64,000 nt of DNA from Phycisphaerae bacterium (GTDB lineage Bacteria > Planctomycetota > Phycisphaerae > Sedimentisphaerales > Sedimentisphaeraceae), in NCBI GenBank assembly GCA_027078365.1, contig JALWYQ010000001.1, forward strand, positions 1 through 64,000, in the 5' to 3' direction. Below the pieces are notes generated by a model. That model ran no database searches. It was not told the DNA's origin and saw only the letters and a program-made list of their open reading frames with translations. Both the position numbers and the translations under genes were made by a program. Positions 10,292-18,962 of this stretch are shown piece after piece; position 1 is the first letter of the stretch, and each line of letters starts with the position of its first letter.

Positions 10292-10326
10292 AAAAGGTCA
10301 TTGACGCAATTACGTCAATGACCTTA
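10292..10326 (-). terminator. Terminator of the LolA-like / beta-barrel operon
   Basis: Perfect 13-bp stem AAGGTCATTGACG/CGTCAATGACCTT with a 6-nt loop, followed by a run of Ts on the minus strand, just after the barrel gene stop at 10348. Confidence 0.9.
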
Positions 10327-10347
10327 AAAGTACCAATTGGACTTTCC

Positions 10348-11787
10348 TTAGAAGGAGTATCGAATTGAAGCATAGATATTAGTATTGTTATTAAATTGAC
10401 CAAAGAACGAATAATCATTCTCTCCAAAGAAGATATTAGCTCCAACTTGAATCTCAACTTGGTCGTTAGCCTTTAGAGAAATATTAGGCATCATGTACAC
10501 ATCTTTTTCATTTGGTGAATAGTATGTAAAGTAACTTAAGCGAAGCATATGATAATACATGTACTTTGTAATACGACAAGTAAGTAGGTGACGGTCTCTT
10601 TTTCTCTGAATCGGCATGTCAAGCCCCATCATACCGTTGAGACCTTTTACTCCATCTGTGTAACTCTCATAGTCAAACATATGTTCCAAGTAATATTGGA
10701 AACCAATATTTAAATCTTTTCCAATCTCTTGGTCATAACCGGCAAGAAGGCGGAACTCAGAATTGTTAATCATAGCATTCTCACCATTTCTATCGTTTGC
10801 TGAATCGTAGTATGCCACCTCAAGATTGCCAATACCACTAGCAAACTTACCGCGAACACTAGCACCAAAAACATTCAAATCAGGAAAGATAACCGCACCA
10901 GATGGACTTTGACCACCAGGAGACTTCCAATATCCATGATATCCATAGAATGCTAATTCGTAATTGTTAACATTTTTATAGATTCTATAGGCAATTTCAT
11001 CATCTTGGAACCAATCATCTGGCTTGTCTGAATGCATAATATGATTTTGACCAGCAAAATCACCACCAGTAGGGTTTGCCATTGGATTCCAATATGATAA
11101 ATACTCACCATTTGGATAGGTGTCAGGGTCAAACTTAGGTGTGTAAACAATATCGACATTGGCTAGATCGTTATATATAGTAAATCTCACCGCATCTGAT
11201 GGATCTTTGAGGTACTCTTGGTCCATACCTGTAAAGAAAGCTCTCCAGTTCTTTGGGAATAAGTCGTTGAGGAACAAGAGGTCTCCAGTACCCCAGGTTA
11301 AAACCTGACGACCTAGTTTAACGTCAATATCATCAGTCATTGCAAAGGCGATATTTAATTCGCGTGACTCATAGTGAAGCTCTTCATCTACAAGACTGCC
11401 ATAAGCATCACCTTTAAAGTGAATACGCCCCCAATCCCTTACCGCAAAGACATCAAGTTGCATTCTCAATTGGTTTATACTCATGTCTTTTTCGTGTGCA
11501 TCATTTTGCAATCTATAACCTGCACGATATTCCCAAAAACCATTAATCTGGGCATCAAGAGCTTCTTCAAACGTTGCGAGACTTCGCACATCTTCATCAA
11601 GTTCGTAATCTAGCTGATCTGAAATATCATAGTAAACCTCTGGCTCATTTGGCTCATTAACTACCTGAACACCACTATCTTCTAGCAAGGCCGGATCGAC
11701 CCCTTTATCTGGACTTACAACACTATCTGCAAGAACGCTAGAGCTAATAATCAACGCCAATAATATGTTAAATTTCAACTTAAACAT
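10348..11787 (-). CDS. Outer-membrane beta-barrel protein (DUF1302-like)
   Basis: 479 residues from ATG 11787, which puts a clean signal peptide (MFKLKFNILLALIISSSVLA) at the N-terminus; the longer frame from 11874 adds 29 unlikely residues and overlaps the upstream gene. The mature part has alternating amphipathic strands with many aromatic ends, DVKLGRQVLTWGTGD near residue 170 and a C-terminal NIYASIRYSF ending in the Phe expected of BAM substrates. The GRQVLTWG motif recalls DUF1302/alginate-export-type porins. It follows the LolA-like gene by 28 bp, a pairing often found beside MMPL/RND lipid exporters, although no such exporter is in this window. Its cargo is unknown. Confidence 0.78.
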   Translation of the reverse strand: MFKLKFNILLALIISSSVLADSVVSPDKGVDPALLEDSGVQVVNEPNEPEVYYDISDQLDYELDEDVRSLATFEEALDAQINGFWEYRAGYRLQNDAHEKDMSINQLRMQLDVFAVRDWGRIHFKGDAYGSLVDEELHYESRELNIAFAMTDDIDVKLGRQVLTWGTGDLLFLNDLFPKNWRAFFTGMDQEYLKDPSDAVRFTIYNDLANVDIVYTPKFDPDTYPNGEYLSYWNPMANPTGGDFAGQNHIMHSDKPDDWFQDDEIAYRIYKNVNNYELAFYGYHGYWKSPGGQSPSGAVIFPDLNVFGASVRGKFASGIGNLEVAYYDSANDRNGENAMINNSEFRLLAGYDQEIGKDLNIGFQYYLEHMFDYESYTDGVKGLNGMMGLDMPIQRKRDRHLLTCRITKYMYYHMLRLSYFTYYSPNEKDVYMMPNISLKANDQVEIQVGANIFFGENDYSFFGQFNNNTNIYASIRYSF

Positions 11788-11815
11788 GGATACTACTATC
11801 TCCTTATCTTTTGTT

Positions 11816-12643
11816 TTATCTATACTGGCAACATTCTTTAGGAGCTCTGAGCAAAGAGCGTTCTGCAAAGACACTATCTTTTAGACCAATGTTGTACTGA
11901 ACATCTGTGAATGTCATAATAGTCTTTAAGCCGAGCTTATAATTTTCAACCATAGACTCCACAACCGTAGGATAGCCTTGAATCATTAACATCTTAACAA
12001 CCTGCACCCTTGAATAGAGCTCACCAGCTTTATCGTAGAACTTGATATCAAGAGGCATAAATGTTTTCTTATCCACAAACATCGTGTAATAGCTGAATTC
12101 TACAACCTCTGTTGGATCGTTAGGGGTTTTCTTTAATAGATACCCCTTATCAGTTGTTTTTAGAAGCTCTACATCATCAGCTTCTAAGGCACGACCTGAA
12201 ACATCTTCGAAGAGAAAGTTAGAACCTACAAAACTATTACGCTTATCAGTCGCTGCGATTCTGTGAACAAGATCAAGACTTGGAATATACATCCATCTGT
12301 CATCGTCTACTCCAGGTGCCGCATGCTTGTGAACTAGATAAGCCATTCTGCGCACATCTGCAGGTTTCACAAAATATACGTAGTACTTTTGGTCTCCGTT
12401 GTCTGAGTAGTTCTTTCGTAAGACAATAAACTCACGCACATATTTGCCACCAGTTTTACTCTTGATGACCATCTTAGCGCGAACCTTACCGTCCTTGCCT
12501 TGGTAGTAGGCCGCAATATTCGCTTTTTCCGCAATCTCCTGCGCAGTCAACTGTTTGCCGGCAGTATCTTCAGCGATTACTCTGCTACTTAAAGTTGAAA
12601 GGCTTATCACCATTCCAACGAGCATAAATTTAATCAACTTCAT
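11816..12643 (-). CDS. Outer membrane lipoprotein-sorting (LolA-like) periplasmic protein
   Basis: 275 residues from ATG 12643, set by GGAGGTTCCAA. A signal peptide covers residues 1-24. The mature protein has the family core DDDRWMYIPSLDLVHRIAA and NSFVGSNFLFEDVSGR, typical of the LolA-like family annotated as outer membrane lipoprotein-sorting protein, which forms an open beta-barrel that carries hydrophobic cargo across the periplasm. It has no lipobox cysteine. It is the first gene of a two-gene operon with an outer-membrane barrel, suggesting a periplasm-to-outer-membrane lipid or lipoprotein relay. The inner-membrane MMPL partner commonly found with this pair is missing here. Confidence 0.85.
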   Translation of the reverse strand: MKLIKFMLVGMVISLSTLSSRVIAEDTAGKQLTAQEIAEKANIAAYYQGKDGKVRAKMVIKSKTGGKYVREFIVLRKNYSDNGDQKYYVYFVKPADVRRMAYLVHKHAAPGVDDDRWMYIPSLDLVHRIAATDKRNSFVGSNFLFEDVSGRALEADDVELLKTTDKGYLLKKTPNDPTEVVEFSYYTMFVDKKTFMPLDIKFYDKAGELYSRVQVVKMLMIQGYPTVVESMVENYKLGLKTIMTFTDVQYNIGLKDSVFAERSLLRAPKECCQYR

Positions 12644-12878
12644 TTGGAACCTCCAAAGTTCTTCAAACAACCGTTAAATACAAATCCTCAAAGACCCTCC
12701 TATCCCCATGATGCTTTGAGTGTTTCGTCGGAAACAATACCAATTACATCGACCATAATCCCACTCAACTGAGAGCATTTCAATCATTCTTGACCATAAC
12801 TTACAGCAAAAACAATAAAAAGACCCGTTCATGAGCTAGATACAGAGGGTATATACTAGAGTCAACAACTATGAAGTC

Positions 12879-12906
12879 ATTTTATATACGAGAATCAATA
12901 TGTCAA
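12879..12906 (-). promoter_or_regulatory. Candidate sigma-70 promoter of the LolA-like / barrel operon
   Basis: Minus-strand TTGACA (12901-12906), 16-bp spacer, TAAAAT (12879-12884). The implied leader of about 230 nt before ATG 12643 is long, leaving room for post-transcriptional control. Confidence 0.55.
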
Positions 12907-13718
12907 TAAGTTCTTTTGAATTATCTAAGAAATTCTTTTTAGGAACAATAATGCAGCATTTTCTCATATAAATGCACGCCTTTTGTGATTTATAACCCAT
13001 TAAACCCTTGCGAAAGTTCATCTCGTGGCAAGATTATTGTGCGTTACAAGGGCTGTGCCGACGGGTATTTCGACCTAAATCTTGTAGCTAAATCAAGCCA
13101 ATGATAAACACTATTGCAGCCACCGCAGGAACCCTTAAGTCTTTGTATATTCTTAAATTATCTGACAACAGCAAGTGAATTACGGATTTTGGCTTTAGCT
13201 TAGGCCAATAAAAATATAGTGCAACGACTTATTGTGACGAAATGTATTTTTTGTGAACCAATCAAACTGCTAAAGAAATAGCGTTCTTTTACATCAGTAT
13301 ACGCATAGTTGGCGTTTAAGGATACAAAAGTGATTTTGCTATTCGCCCTGCGCACATCATAAGCAAGAGTAAGTTACACAAATAAAAGCTATATCTTGCT
13401 TTCGTTTATACGAAAATAGCCACCGCAACAATGCGGTGGCTATTTTCATGGATAGATACTATACTACAAAACTTCAAAAGGAGAAGGAAGAAAGGAGCAA
13501 CGCAACATTACACCTGTGTGAATAGCATATGATGATTTTTCTGAACTAATTGTTAAAGATCAAAAAACCCTCAATCATTATAACCGTTCTTCGACAAAAA
13601 ATCTTTTTTTTCTATATAGTATTTTGCTAAAATAAATAGCAAAATACTAGATTCGAGTTCTTCAGACAAACCAGTATGCTTAAAATAATAACCCAACAGT
13701 AGCACTCTTGCATATAGC
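12907..13718. other. Gene-poor stretch with one strong hairpin and a 40-codon open frame
   Basis: No convincing gene is seen. An open frame at 12979-13101 (+) from a GTG ends in TGATAA after ...GKIIVRYKGCADGYFDLN...; its middle (13025-13075) is more GC-rich than the surroundings and reads like protein, but there is no ribosome site. A symmetric hairpin lies at 13412-13447. I looked for tmRNA, SRP RNA and 6S signatures and found none. Confidence 0.35.
13412..13447. terminator. Strong symmetric hairpin, possible bidirectional terminator
   Basis: 15-bp perfect stem GAAAATAGCCACCGC/GCGGTGGCTATTTTC with a 6-nt loop. The A/T ends give a short T-run on both strands. No gene ends beside it, so it may terminate an unrecognised small RNA. 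Confidence 0.65.
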
Positions 13719-13747
13719 AAAAAAGACCTGCCGCCAAAATGGCGGCA
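13719..13747 (-). terminator. Terminator after tRNA-His
   Basis: 8-bp stem TGCCGCCA/TGGCGGCA with an AAA loop (plus-strand reading), then GGTCTTTTTT on the minus strand, about 10 nt beyond the tRNA 3' end. Confidence 0.85.
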
Positions 13748-13756
13748 AATCTTCAG

Positions 13757-13831
13757 GGTGGATGAGGGGATTCGAACCCCCGACTCCCGGTACCACAAAC
13801 CGATGCTCTAACCAGCTGAGCTACATCCACC
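13757..13831 (-). tRNA. tRNA-His (anticodon GTG)
   Basis: Minus strand folds as a full cloverleaf: acceptor GTGGATG/CATCCAC, D-arm GCTC-AGCTGGTTA-GAGC, anticodon stem TCGGT/ACCGG with loop TTGTGGT (anticodon GTG) and T-arm with TTCGAAT. The encoded extra G at -1 opposite discriminator C73 is the tRNA-His identity mark. The CCA end is not encoded. A promoter lies 15 bp upstream and a terminator follows. Confidence 0.97.
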
Positions 13832-14167
13832 ATTTCAAGCTCTGCATTTTAGCAATGAGACTGCGATTGTCAAGAAAATATGACAGCATTCCTTAAAAAC
13901 AAAACATATGGCACTTAATAACGAATTTAGCGTATAACGGTTTAGGCTTAAAGGGTTAGCCTTCGCCAAACTAAACTAAAATATAGGCACAAAAAAACCT
14001 TAATTTCAATCCAATACCCAGCAAAATCACCTAAGAATCCCCCTTGAAATAGCACATAAAATCACTCTTTGAGTATTGACCACTATTGCTTCAACACAAA
14101 TGGCAATTACACTGATACCTGGATGGAAATAAATAGGAGAGTAAATACTTATTTAAGGAGAAGTAAA
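13832..14167. other. Divergent intergenic region, tRNA-His to PEP-CTERM gene
   Basis: 336 bp without a gene. It holds the tRNA promoter at 13846-13873 and an AGGAG ribosome site for the + strand gene. I see no clear promoter for the PEP-CTERM gene; TGGCAC at about 13910 lacks a matching -12 element. Confidence 0.5.
13846..13873 (-). promoter_or_regulatory. Candidate sigma-70 promoter of tRNA-His
   Basis: TTGACA (13868-13873), 16-bp spacer, TAAAAT (13846-13851) with TTGC just before the -10, 15 bp from the mature tRNA 5' end. Confidence 0.7.
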
Positions 14168-14866
14168 ATGAAGAAGATTTATTTACTATTAGCTCTATTG
14201 TTTACGATAGGTGCTTGCAATGTTGCTATGGCTGACGATTTCTACCCTGCAACTTATCGTGGCGGGCCACTAAGTGTTGAATCCCATTGGGACTTTACCC
14301 AACCACCGGTGGATTACTACTTAATACCGCCAGATACGTTCAACGCTGTTGGCGGAGCTGGTGGAGAAACACTTTATGACGGCTTCCCAACACATCTTAG
14401 CACATCTACTATTGACTGGCAATGGATCGTCGACCCAACAAACCAATTGGACGGCGGTATTACACCAACCTCAGGTAATGGCGACATGATCGCACTGGAA
14501 TTGCAAAACTGGATCGACCATATGCCATACAAAAATATTAGACTACAAATAACATCTTGGTGGTTAGACGGTCGTATAGAACAACCTAATTTGTTACCAT
14601 TCACCGTATATGCAGACCCTATCAATAACTGGGCACTTTTAGATTACGGCTATGTACCTAAAGGGCAGGGACTTGACCCAGCTAAGGATTACAGCTGGTT
14701 TGATATTATAATCTCACCTAATCCAGATTGGGAGACTATTGGATTTTCAGTACCAAATGGTATGGTGATTGATGAGATTGATATTGATACGATTTCAATA
14801 CCAGAGCCAATGACTATTGGCCTCGTTGGGATTGGAGCTGTGCTTGCTATGCGCAAAAGAAGCTAG
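14168..14866 (+). CDS. PEP-CTERM sorting-domain protein
   Basis: 232 residues from ATG 14168 (AAGGAGAAGTAAA); an upstream frame to 14069 lacks a ribosome site. A signal peptide covers residues 1-22 (to NVAMA). The C-terminus is a PEP-CTERM tail: SIPEPMTIGL, hydrophobic helix, MRKRS. The mature region has WQW, WWLDG and DWETIGFSVP stretches typical of an extracellular beta-sandwich, but I recognise no named domain. It should be exported and processed by an exosortase at the cell surface. The tail closely parallels the protein at 3576, so both are likely clients of the same sorting enzyme, which is not encoded here. Confidence 0.85.
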   Translation: MKKIYLLLALLFTIGACNVAMADDFYPATYRGGPLSVESHWDFTQPPVDYYLIPPDTFNAVGGAGGETLYDGFPTHLSTSTIDWQWIVDPTNQLDGGITPTSGNGDMIALELQNWIDHMPYKNIRLQITSWWLDGRIEQPNLLPFTVYADPINNWALLDYGYVPKGQGLDPAKDYSWFDIIISPNPDWETIGFSVPNGMVIDEIDIDTISIPEPMTIGLVGIGAVLAMRKRS

Positions 14867-14968
14867 AAGCCATTATCTATCCTTATTGAGGCTGCAGTGA
14901 AAGTTCCTCGAGCTAGGTGTGGGGATGGGTGATTTTTTTCTTGAAGGTTCGTGGAACTCTTCCATACA

Positions 14969-15005
14969 AAAAAGACCGATTCTGTGAATACAGAACCGGT
15001 CTTTT
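14969..15005. terminator. Bidirectional terminator between the PEP-CTERM gene and ppdK
   Basis: Stem AAAAGACCGATTCTG/CAGAACCGGTCTTTT with a short loop and one or two mismatches, A-run on one side and T-run on the other; serves both convergent genes. Confidence 0.85.
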
Positions 15006-15026
15006 AATTTATTTGGTAATGTAAAT

Positions 15027-17735
15027 CTAGCCATTAACCGCTGCTTGAGCTGCTGCAAGACGTGCAATTGGCACGCGGAATGGAGAACATGAAACATAGT
15101 TCATACCAATCTTATGACAGAACTCAACAGTATTTGGCTCGCCACCATGCTCACCACAGATACCAACCTTGAGGCTCTTACGAGTGCTACGACCGAGCTC
15201 AAGACCCATCTTAACGAGCTTACCAACACCGCTTTGATCCAACACTTGGAATGGATCGGCGTCGTAAATTCCACTGTCAACATATTCGCCAAGGAAGCGA
15301 GCTGCATCGTCGCGACTAAAGCCCATTGTCATCTGAGTTAGGTCGTTTGTTCCAAAGCTAAAGAATTCAGCCTCAGTTGCAACCTCATCGGCAGTAAGCG
15401 CAGCACGTGGAACCTCTATCATTGTACCAACCATATATTTCAGCTTTTTGCCGTTCTCTTTTAGTACCGTTTTGATTTCATCAACTACATCAGCTTTAAC
15501 CAATGCAAGCTCTTTTACTGAACCAACTAGTGGAATCATAATCTCTGGCTTCACTGGGCACTTAGGAGTACTAACTTTAAGAGCAGCCTCAATAATTGCC
15601 CTTGCCTGCATACGGTAGATAGCTGGATATGTTACAGCAAGACGGCAACCACGGTGTCCTAGCATTGGGTTAAACTCGTGTAGAGCTTCAACCTTCTCAG
15701 TTACAACTTTAGTCTTAACGCCAAGACGCTTAGCCATCTCAATTTGGCTCTTCTTATCTTGCGGCAAGAACTCATGTAGAGGAGGATCTAGAAGACGAAT
15801 TGTAACAGGTAAGCCCTTCATAGCCTTAAAGATACCTTCAAAGTCTTTGCGTTGGTATGGAAGTAACTTCTTGAGAGAACCCTCAAACTGCTTTCTAACT
15901 TCCTTATTAGCCTTTAAGATTTCTTTTTCTTCTTTAGCTGTTTCTGCCTTGCTAAGTGCCTTTAGCATATTTGAATAGTCATCAGCTGCAAGAATCATAG
16001 ATCTTACTGGCCAAATTCTATCGCCTTCAAAGAACATGTGTTCTGTTCTGCAAAGACCAATACCTTCAGCGCCAAAGTCTCTTGCACGTTTTGCATCTTC
16101 TGGAGTGTCGGCGTTTGTTCTTACTGCAAGCTTGCGATACTTATCACAAATCTTCATGAACTCACCAAACTCACCACTTAGCTTTGGAGCAACAAGAGTT
16201 AAAGCACCGTTGATTACTTCACCACTTGTACCATCAAGGCTAATTAAATCACCCTGCTTGATAGTTAGCTTGCCAATTGTAAATTTCTTAGCTTTATAGT
16301 TGATATTGATATCATTAACGCCGGCAACACAGCAGATACCCATGCCACGAGCAACCACAGCAGCATGTGATGTCATTCCACCACGAGCAGTTAGGATACC
16401 CTCAGCAACAGCCATACCACCAATATCTTCTGGACTTGTTTCAATTCTAACAAGAATAACCTTCTTACCAGCAGCGCTCCATTTTTCTGCAGTCTCTGCA
16501 TCAAAAACAACCTGACCAACTGCTGCACCAGGAGAGGCAGGTAAGCCCTTAGCAATAACAACACGCTTTGCTTTATTATCAAAGCTTGGGTGTAGTAGCA
16601 TGTCAATCTGCTCAGGAGTTACTCTTGTAACTGCTTGTTTTTGTGTAATCATTTTCTCTTTGACCATATCTACAGCAATCTTAACCGCTGCTGCAGCTGT
16701 ACGCTTTCCTGTACGAGTCTGAAGAACGTAGAGTTTTCCTTGCTGTATTGTAAACTCCATGTCCTGCATATCCTTGTAGTGTTTCTCCAAGCGAGTCATA
16801 AGAGCTGTTAGCTCTTTGTAGACTTTAGGCATTACTCTCTTTAGCTTTGCCAGTGGCATTGGAGTTCTAATACCAGCAACAACGTCCTCACCTTGAGCGT
16901 TCATGAGGAATTCGCCGTAGAATTCTTTTTTACCTGTACTCGGGTTACGTGTAAAACATACACCAGTACCACAGTCTTGTCCCATATTACCAAAGACCAT
17001 AGCTTGAACGTTAACAGCTGTACCAAGCAAACCTGTGATATTATTCAGTTTGCGATACTTAACTGCGCGGTCAATATTCCAAGAATTGAATACTGCATTG
17101 ATTGCATTAATCATCTGCTGTTTTGGATCCTGTGGGAATGACTTACCTACGTGCTTCTTGTAGATAGCTTTATAAGAATCAACAACCTCTTTTAGTTGAT
17201 CGGCGCTGAGCTCATTATCATTCTCAACACCTGCTTTTTTCTTTGCTGCAGCAAGAGCGTGCTCAAAATGCTCGTGATGGCAACCCATTACAACATCACC
17301 AAACATATCGATAAATCTGCGATAGATGTCGTACACAAAACGAGGGTTGTTTGTCTTCTCAATAAGACCGGCAACAACTTCATCGTTTAGTCCAAGGTTT
17401 AGAACTGTATCCATCATACCAGGCATTGAAACTGCCGCACCACTACGGATACTTACAAGAAGTGGTCTTTGTGGATCACCGAATTTGGCGTCCATTGCCT
17501 TTTCAAGTTTCTTTACATTTTTATCAACTTCTTCTTCGAGACCTTTTGGCCATTTACCTTTGTTGCTGTAGTACTCGCTGCAAACAGCTGTTCCAATTGT
17601 GAAGCCGGCAGGAACTGGAACACCTAAACGTGTCATCTCTGCAAGGTTGGCACCTTTGCCACCGAGGAGTTCCTTCATAGAGGCATTTCCTTCTGCTTTC
17701 TTGTTGCCGAAGAAATAAACTCTCTTCTGAGCCAT
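15027..17735 (-). CDS. ppdK: Pyruvate, phosphate dikinase
   Basis: 902 residues from ATG 17735, set by AGGAGAAAGTCAC; the frame continues upstream to 17795 without support. PPDK interconverts ATP, Pi and pyruvate with AMP, PPi and PEP. Visible are the N-terminal nucleotide-binding part (GGKGANLAEMTRLGVPVPAGF, residues 24-44), GQDCGTGVCFTRNPSTGKKEFYGE near 270, the phosphohistidine loop GGMTSHAAVVARGMG near 450 and the C-terminal PEP barrel ending with GICGEHGGEP near 830. With pckG and eno elsewhere in this window it points to PPi-linked glycolysis/gluconeogenesis at the PEP-pyruvate node. A strong promoter with a leader of about 230 nt precedes it. Confidence 0.98.
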   Translation of the reverse strand: MAQKRVYFFGNKKAEGNASMKELLGGKGANLAEMTRLGVPVPAGFTIGTAVCSEYYSNKGKWPKGLEEEVDKNVKKLEKAMDAKFGDPQRPLLVSIRSGAAVSMPGMMDTVLNLGLNDEVVAGLIEKTNNPRFVYDIYRRFIDMFGDVVMGCHHEHFEHALAAAKKKAGVENDNELSADQLKEVVDSYKAIYKKHVGKSFPQDPKQQMINAINAVFNSWNIDRAVKYRKLNNITGLLGTAVNVQAMVFGNMGQDCGTGVCFTRNPSTGKKEFYGEFLMNAQGEDVVAGIRTPMPLAKLKRVMPKVYKELTALMTRLEKHYKDMQDMEFTIQQGKLYVLQTRTGKRTAAAAVKIAVDMVKEKMITQKQAVTRVTPEQIDMLLHPSFDNKAKRVVIAKGLPASPGAAVGQVVFDAETAEKWSAAGKKVILVRIETSPEDIGGMAVAEGILTARGGMTSHAAVVARGMGICCVAGVNDININYKAKKFTIGKLTIKQGDLISLDGTSGEVINGALTLVAPKLSGEFGEFMKICDKYRKLAVRTNADTPEDAKRARDFGAEGIGLCRTEHMFFEGDRIWPVRSMILAADDYSNMLKALSKAETAKEEKEILKANKEVRKQFEGSLKKLLPYQRKDFEGIFKAMKGLPVTIRLLDPPLHEFLPQDKKSQIEMAKRLGVKTKVVTEKVEALHEFNPMLGHRGCRLAVTYPAIYRMQARAIIEAALKVSTPKCPVKPEIMIPLVGSVKELALVKADVVDEIKTVLKENGKKLKYMVGTMIEVPRAALTADEVATEAEFFSFGTNDLTQMTMGFSRDDAARFLGEYVDSGIYDADPFQVLDQSGVGKLVKMGLELGRSTRKSLKVGICGEHGGEPNTVEFCHKIGMNYVSCSPFRVPIARLAAAQAAVNG

Positions 17736-17973
17736 GTGACTTTCTCCTAATAATATTTTTAAAAGTTTGTAACGTTTTTTACATTTCAAGGGCAAATTCT
17801 AATACTTACTTTTTGGTGACAAGTAAATCCCTTTGTCTTTTCGCCAACCAAGATGAATCAGACTTGTCCATAAAAAGGATTATTTCTGTGTCTTGTTGCA
17901 AAGCGACAAAAATCTCGCTTGTTTGCCAAAGTAAATTCTTAGAGATTCCCTTCAACAGGCCTTCAATCTCGTG

Positions 17974-18002
17974 AGTATATTTTAGTAACTTTGCGCTGTC
18001 AA
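17974..18002 (-). promoter_or_regulatory. Strong sigma-70 promoter of ppdK
   Basis: TTGACA (17997-18002), 17-bp spacer, TATACT (17974-17979), close to consensus. The start near 17967 leaves a 5' leader of about 230 nt. Confidence 0.75.
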
Positions 18003-18034
18003 CGTTTAAAAGTGTTTTAACCAACATCATTTAT

Positions 18035-18071
18035 AAAAAAAGCTCAAGCATTTTACTGCTTGAGCTTTTTT
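18035..18071 (-). terminator. Terminator after the isochorismatase-like gene
   Basis: 10-bp perfect stem AGCTCAAGCA/TGCTTGAGCT with runs of A and T on the two sides; lies between the stop at 18099 and the ppdK promoter. Confidence 0.88.
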
Positions 18072-18098
18072 GTGATGTTATATTTTCAAACGCCTAGC

Positions 18099-18791
18099 TT
18101 ACGCTGCGTCCGTTTTAGATTTATCTTTACTCGACTTTCCTTTGCATCTCTTACAAGAACAAATGTTAGCGTTGGCAAGTTTACTCATACCTGCAACATT
18201 CTTTGCGTCTATCATATTCGCTCCTTTGGTTGCCATCTTGCGCAGCGCTAATTCGTAGTCATCGCGATTTTGATAACCAACAGCATCAGTAACTACTGTT
18301 ACCTTCTTGCCCCTTTGCAGGAGCCCAAGTACTGTTGCAACAACAGCACCTTCACCGTTGGCTCCAATCACGATAAATTCATCTGCCCTTAACTCACTAA
18401 GAATTCTCTCTGCACGTGGTTCTTCGAAAGGATTTTCACTACGTTTGCTCAAGACAATTTGATCGTATTCTCTCAAAATGTCTCTTGGCAAATCTGTGCT
18501 CTTGTCAGATTCAAATAGAACGTGGCTATGGCGTATACTGTAACTGAGCTTTCTGTGCCCATCAGTTCCTTCGATACAGTAACTATGTTCACCATCGTCA
18601 TGATATGTTTGAAGTGTAGAGACTGTCTTGATTTTGTTGGCTCGAGACCACGCCAAGACTCTGCGCAAATTCTTAAGCACTCTCCTGTGGTTGCGTATAC
18701 AACGAACACCTTGACTTACAAAAAAATCATACTGAGTATCAACGTCTATCAATACTCTATGTTTTCTCAGCTTTAATATCTTAGAGACCAT
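18099..18791 (-). CDS. Isochorismatase-fold protein lacking the catalytic cysteine
   Basis: 230 residues. The cysteine-hydrolase fold is plain: VLIDVDTQYDFF (Asp16/Asp18) near the N-terminus, LSKRSENPF with the usual Lys116, then FIVIGANGEGAVVATVLGLL followed by VTVVTDAVG. In active members the segment after the IxG turn carries the nucleophile (..TDVCV..); here the aligned position is Ala149, so classic hydrolase chemistry should be lost. The last 25 residues hold a CSCKRC cluster (Cys211, 213, 216) in a Lys-rich tail that could bind a metal or nucleic acid. It is a single gene, divergent from trmB. A non-catalytic regulatory or binding role is inferred. Confidence 0.8.
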   Translation of the reverse strand: MVSKILKLRKHRVLIDVDTQYDFFVSQGVRCIRNHRRVLKNLRRVLAWSRANKIKTVSTLQTYHDDGEHSYCIEGTDGHRKLSYSIRHSHVLFESDKSTDLPRDILREYDQIVLSKRSENPFEEPRAERILSELRADEFIVIGANGEGAVVATVLGLLQRGKKVTVVTDAVGYQNRDDYELALRKMATKGANMIDAKNVAGMSKLANANICSCKRCKGKSSKDKSKTDAA

Positions 18792-18884
18792 AAAGTTGCC
18801 TTTCTAACGCAAACCACTTTGTTAGATAAATACGCTCACAGACCAAATCTGTTCAATCATTTCAAATATCGAACCTAAGCAAGC

Positions 18885-18913
18885 TTGACTTTATTTGTGT
18901 TTGAGGTCAAAAT
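18885..18913 (+). promoter_or_regulatory. Candidate promoter of the trmB operon
   Basis: TTGACT (18885-18890), 17-bp spacer, CAAAAT (18908-18913), about 50 bp before the trmB start. The -10 is weak. Confidence 0.4.
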
Positions 18914-18962
18914 TACGCATCAAGTTATTATTCACGAGAACAAAGTTAATATATGGCAAAAA

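Noticed and set aside
12907-13718. tmRNA, SRP RNA or 6S RNA
   Set aside because: No tRNA-like T-arm, no GGAAGCAGCC-type SRP core and no convincing 6S fold was found in the interval.
13571-13798. 75-codon frame on the minus strand
   Set aside because: It overlaps the tRNA-His gene and its terminator.
17806-18030. 74-codon open frame between ppdK and the isochorismatase-like gene
   Set aside because: Its ATG lies a few bases after a terminator with no promoter or ribosome site between, and the strong ppdK promoter lies inside it. More likely the ppdK leader.
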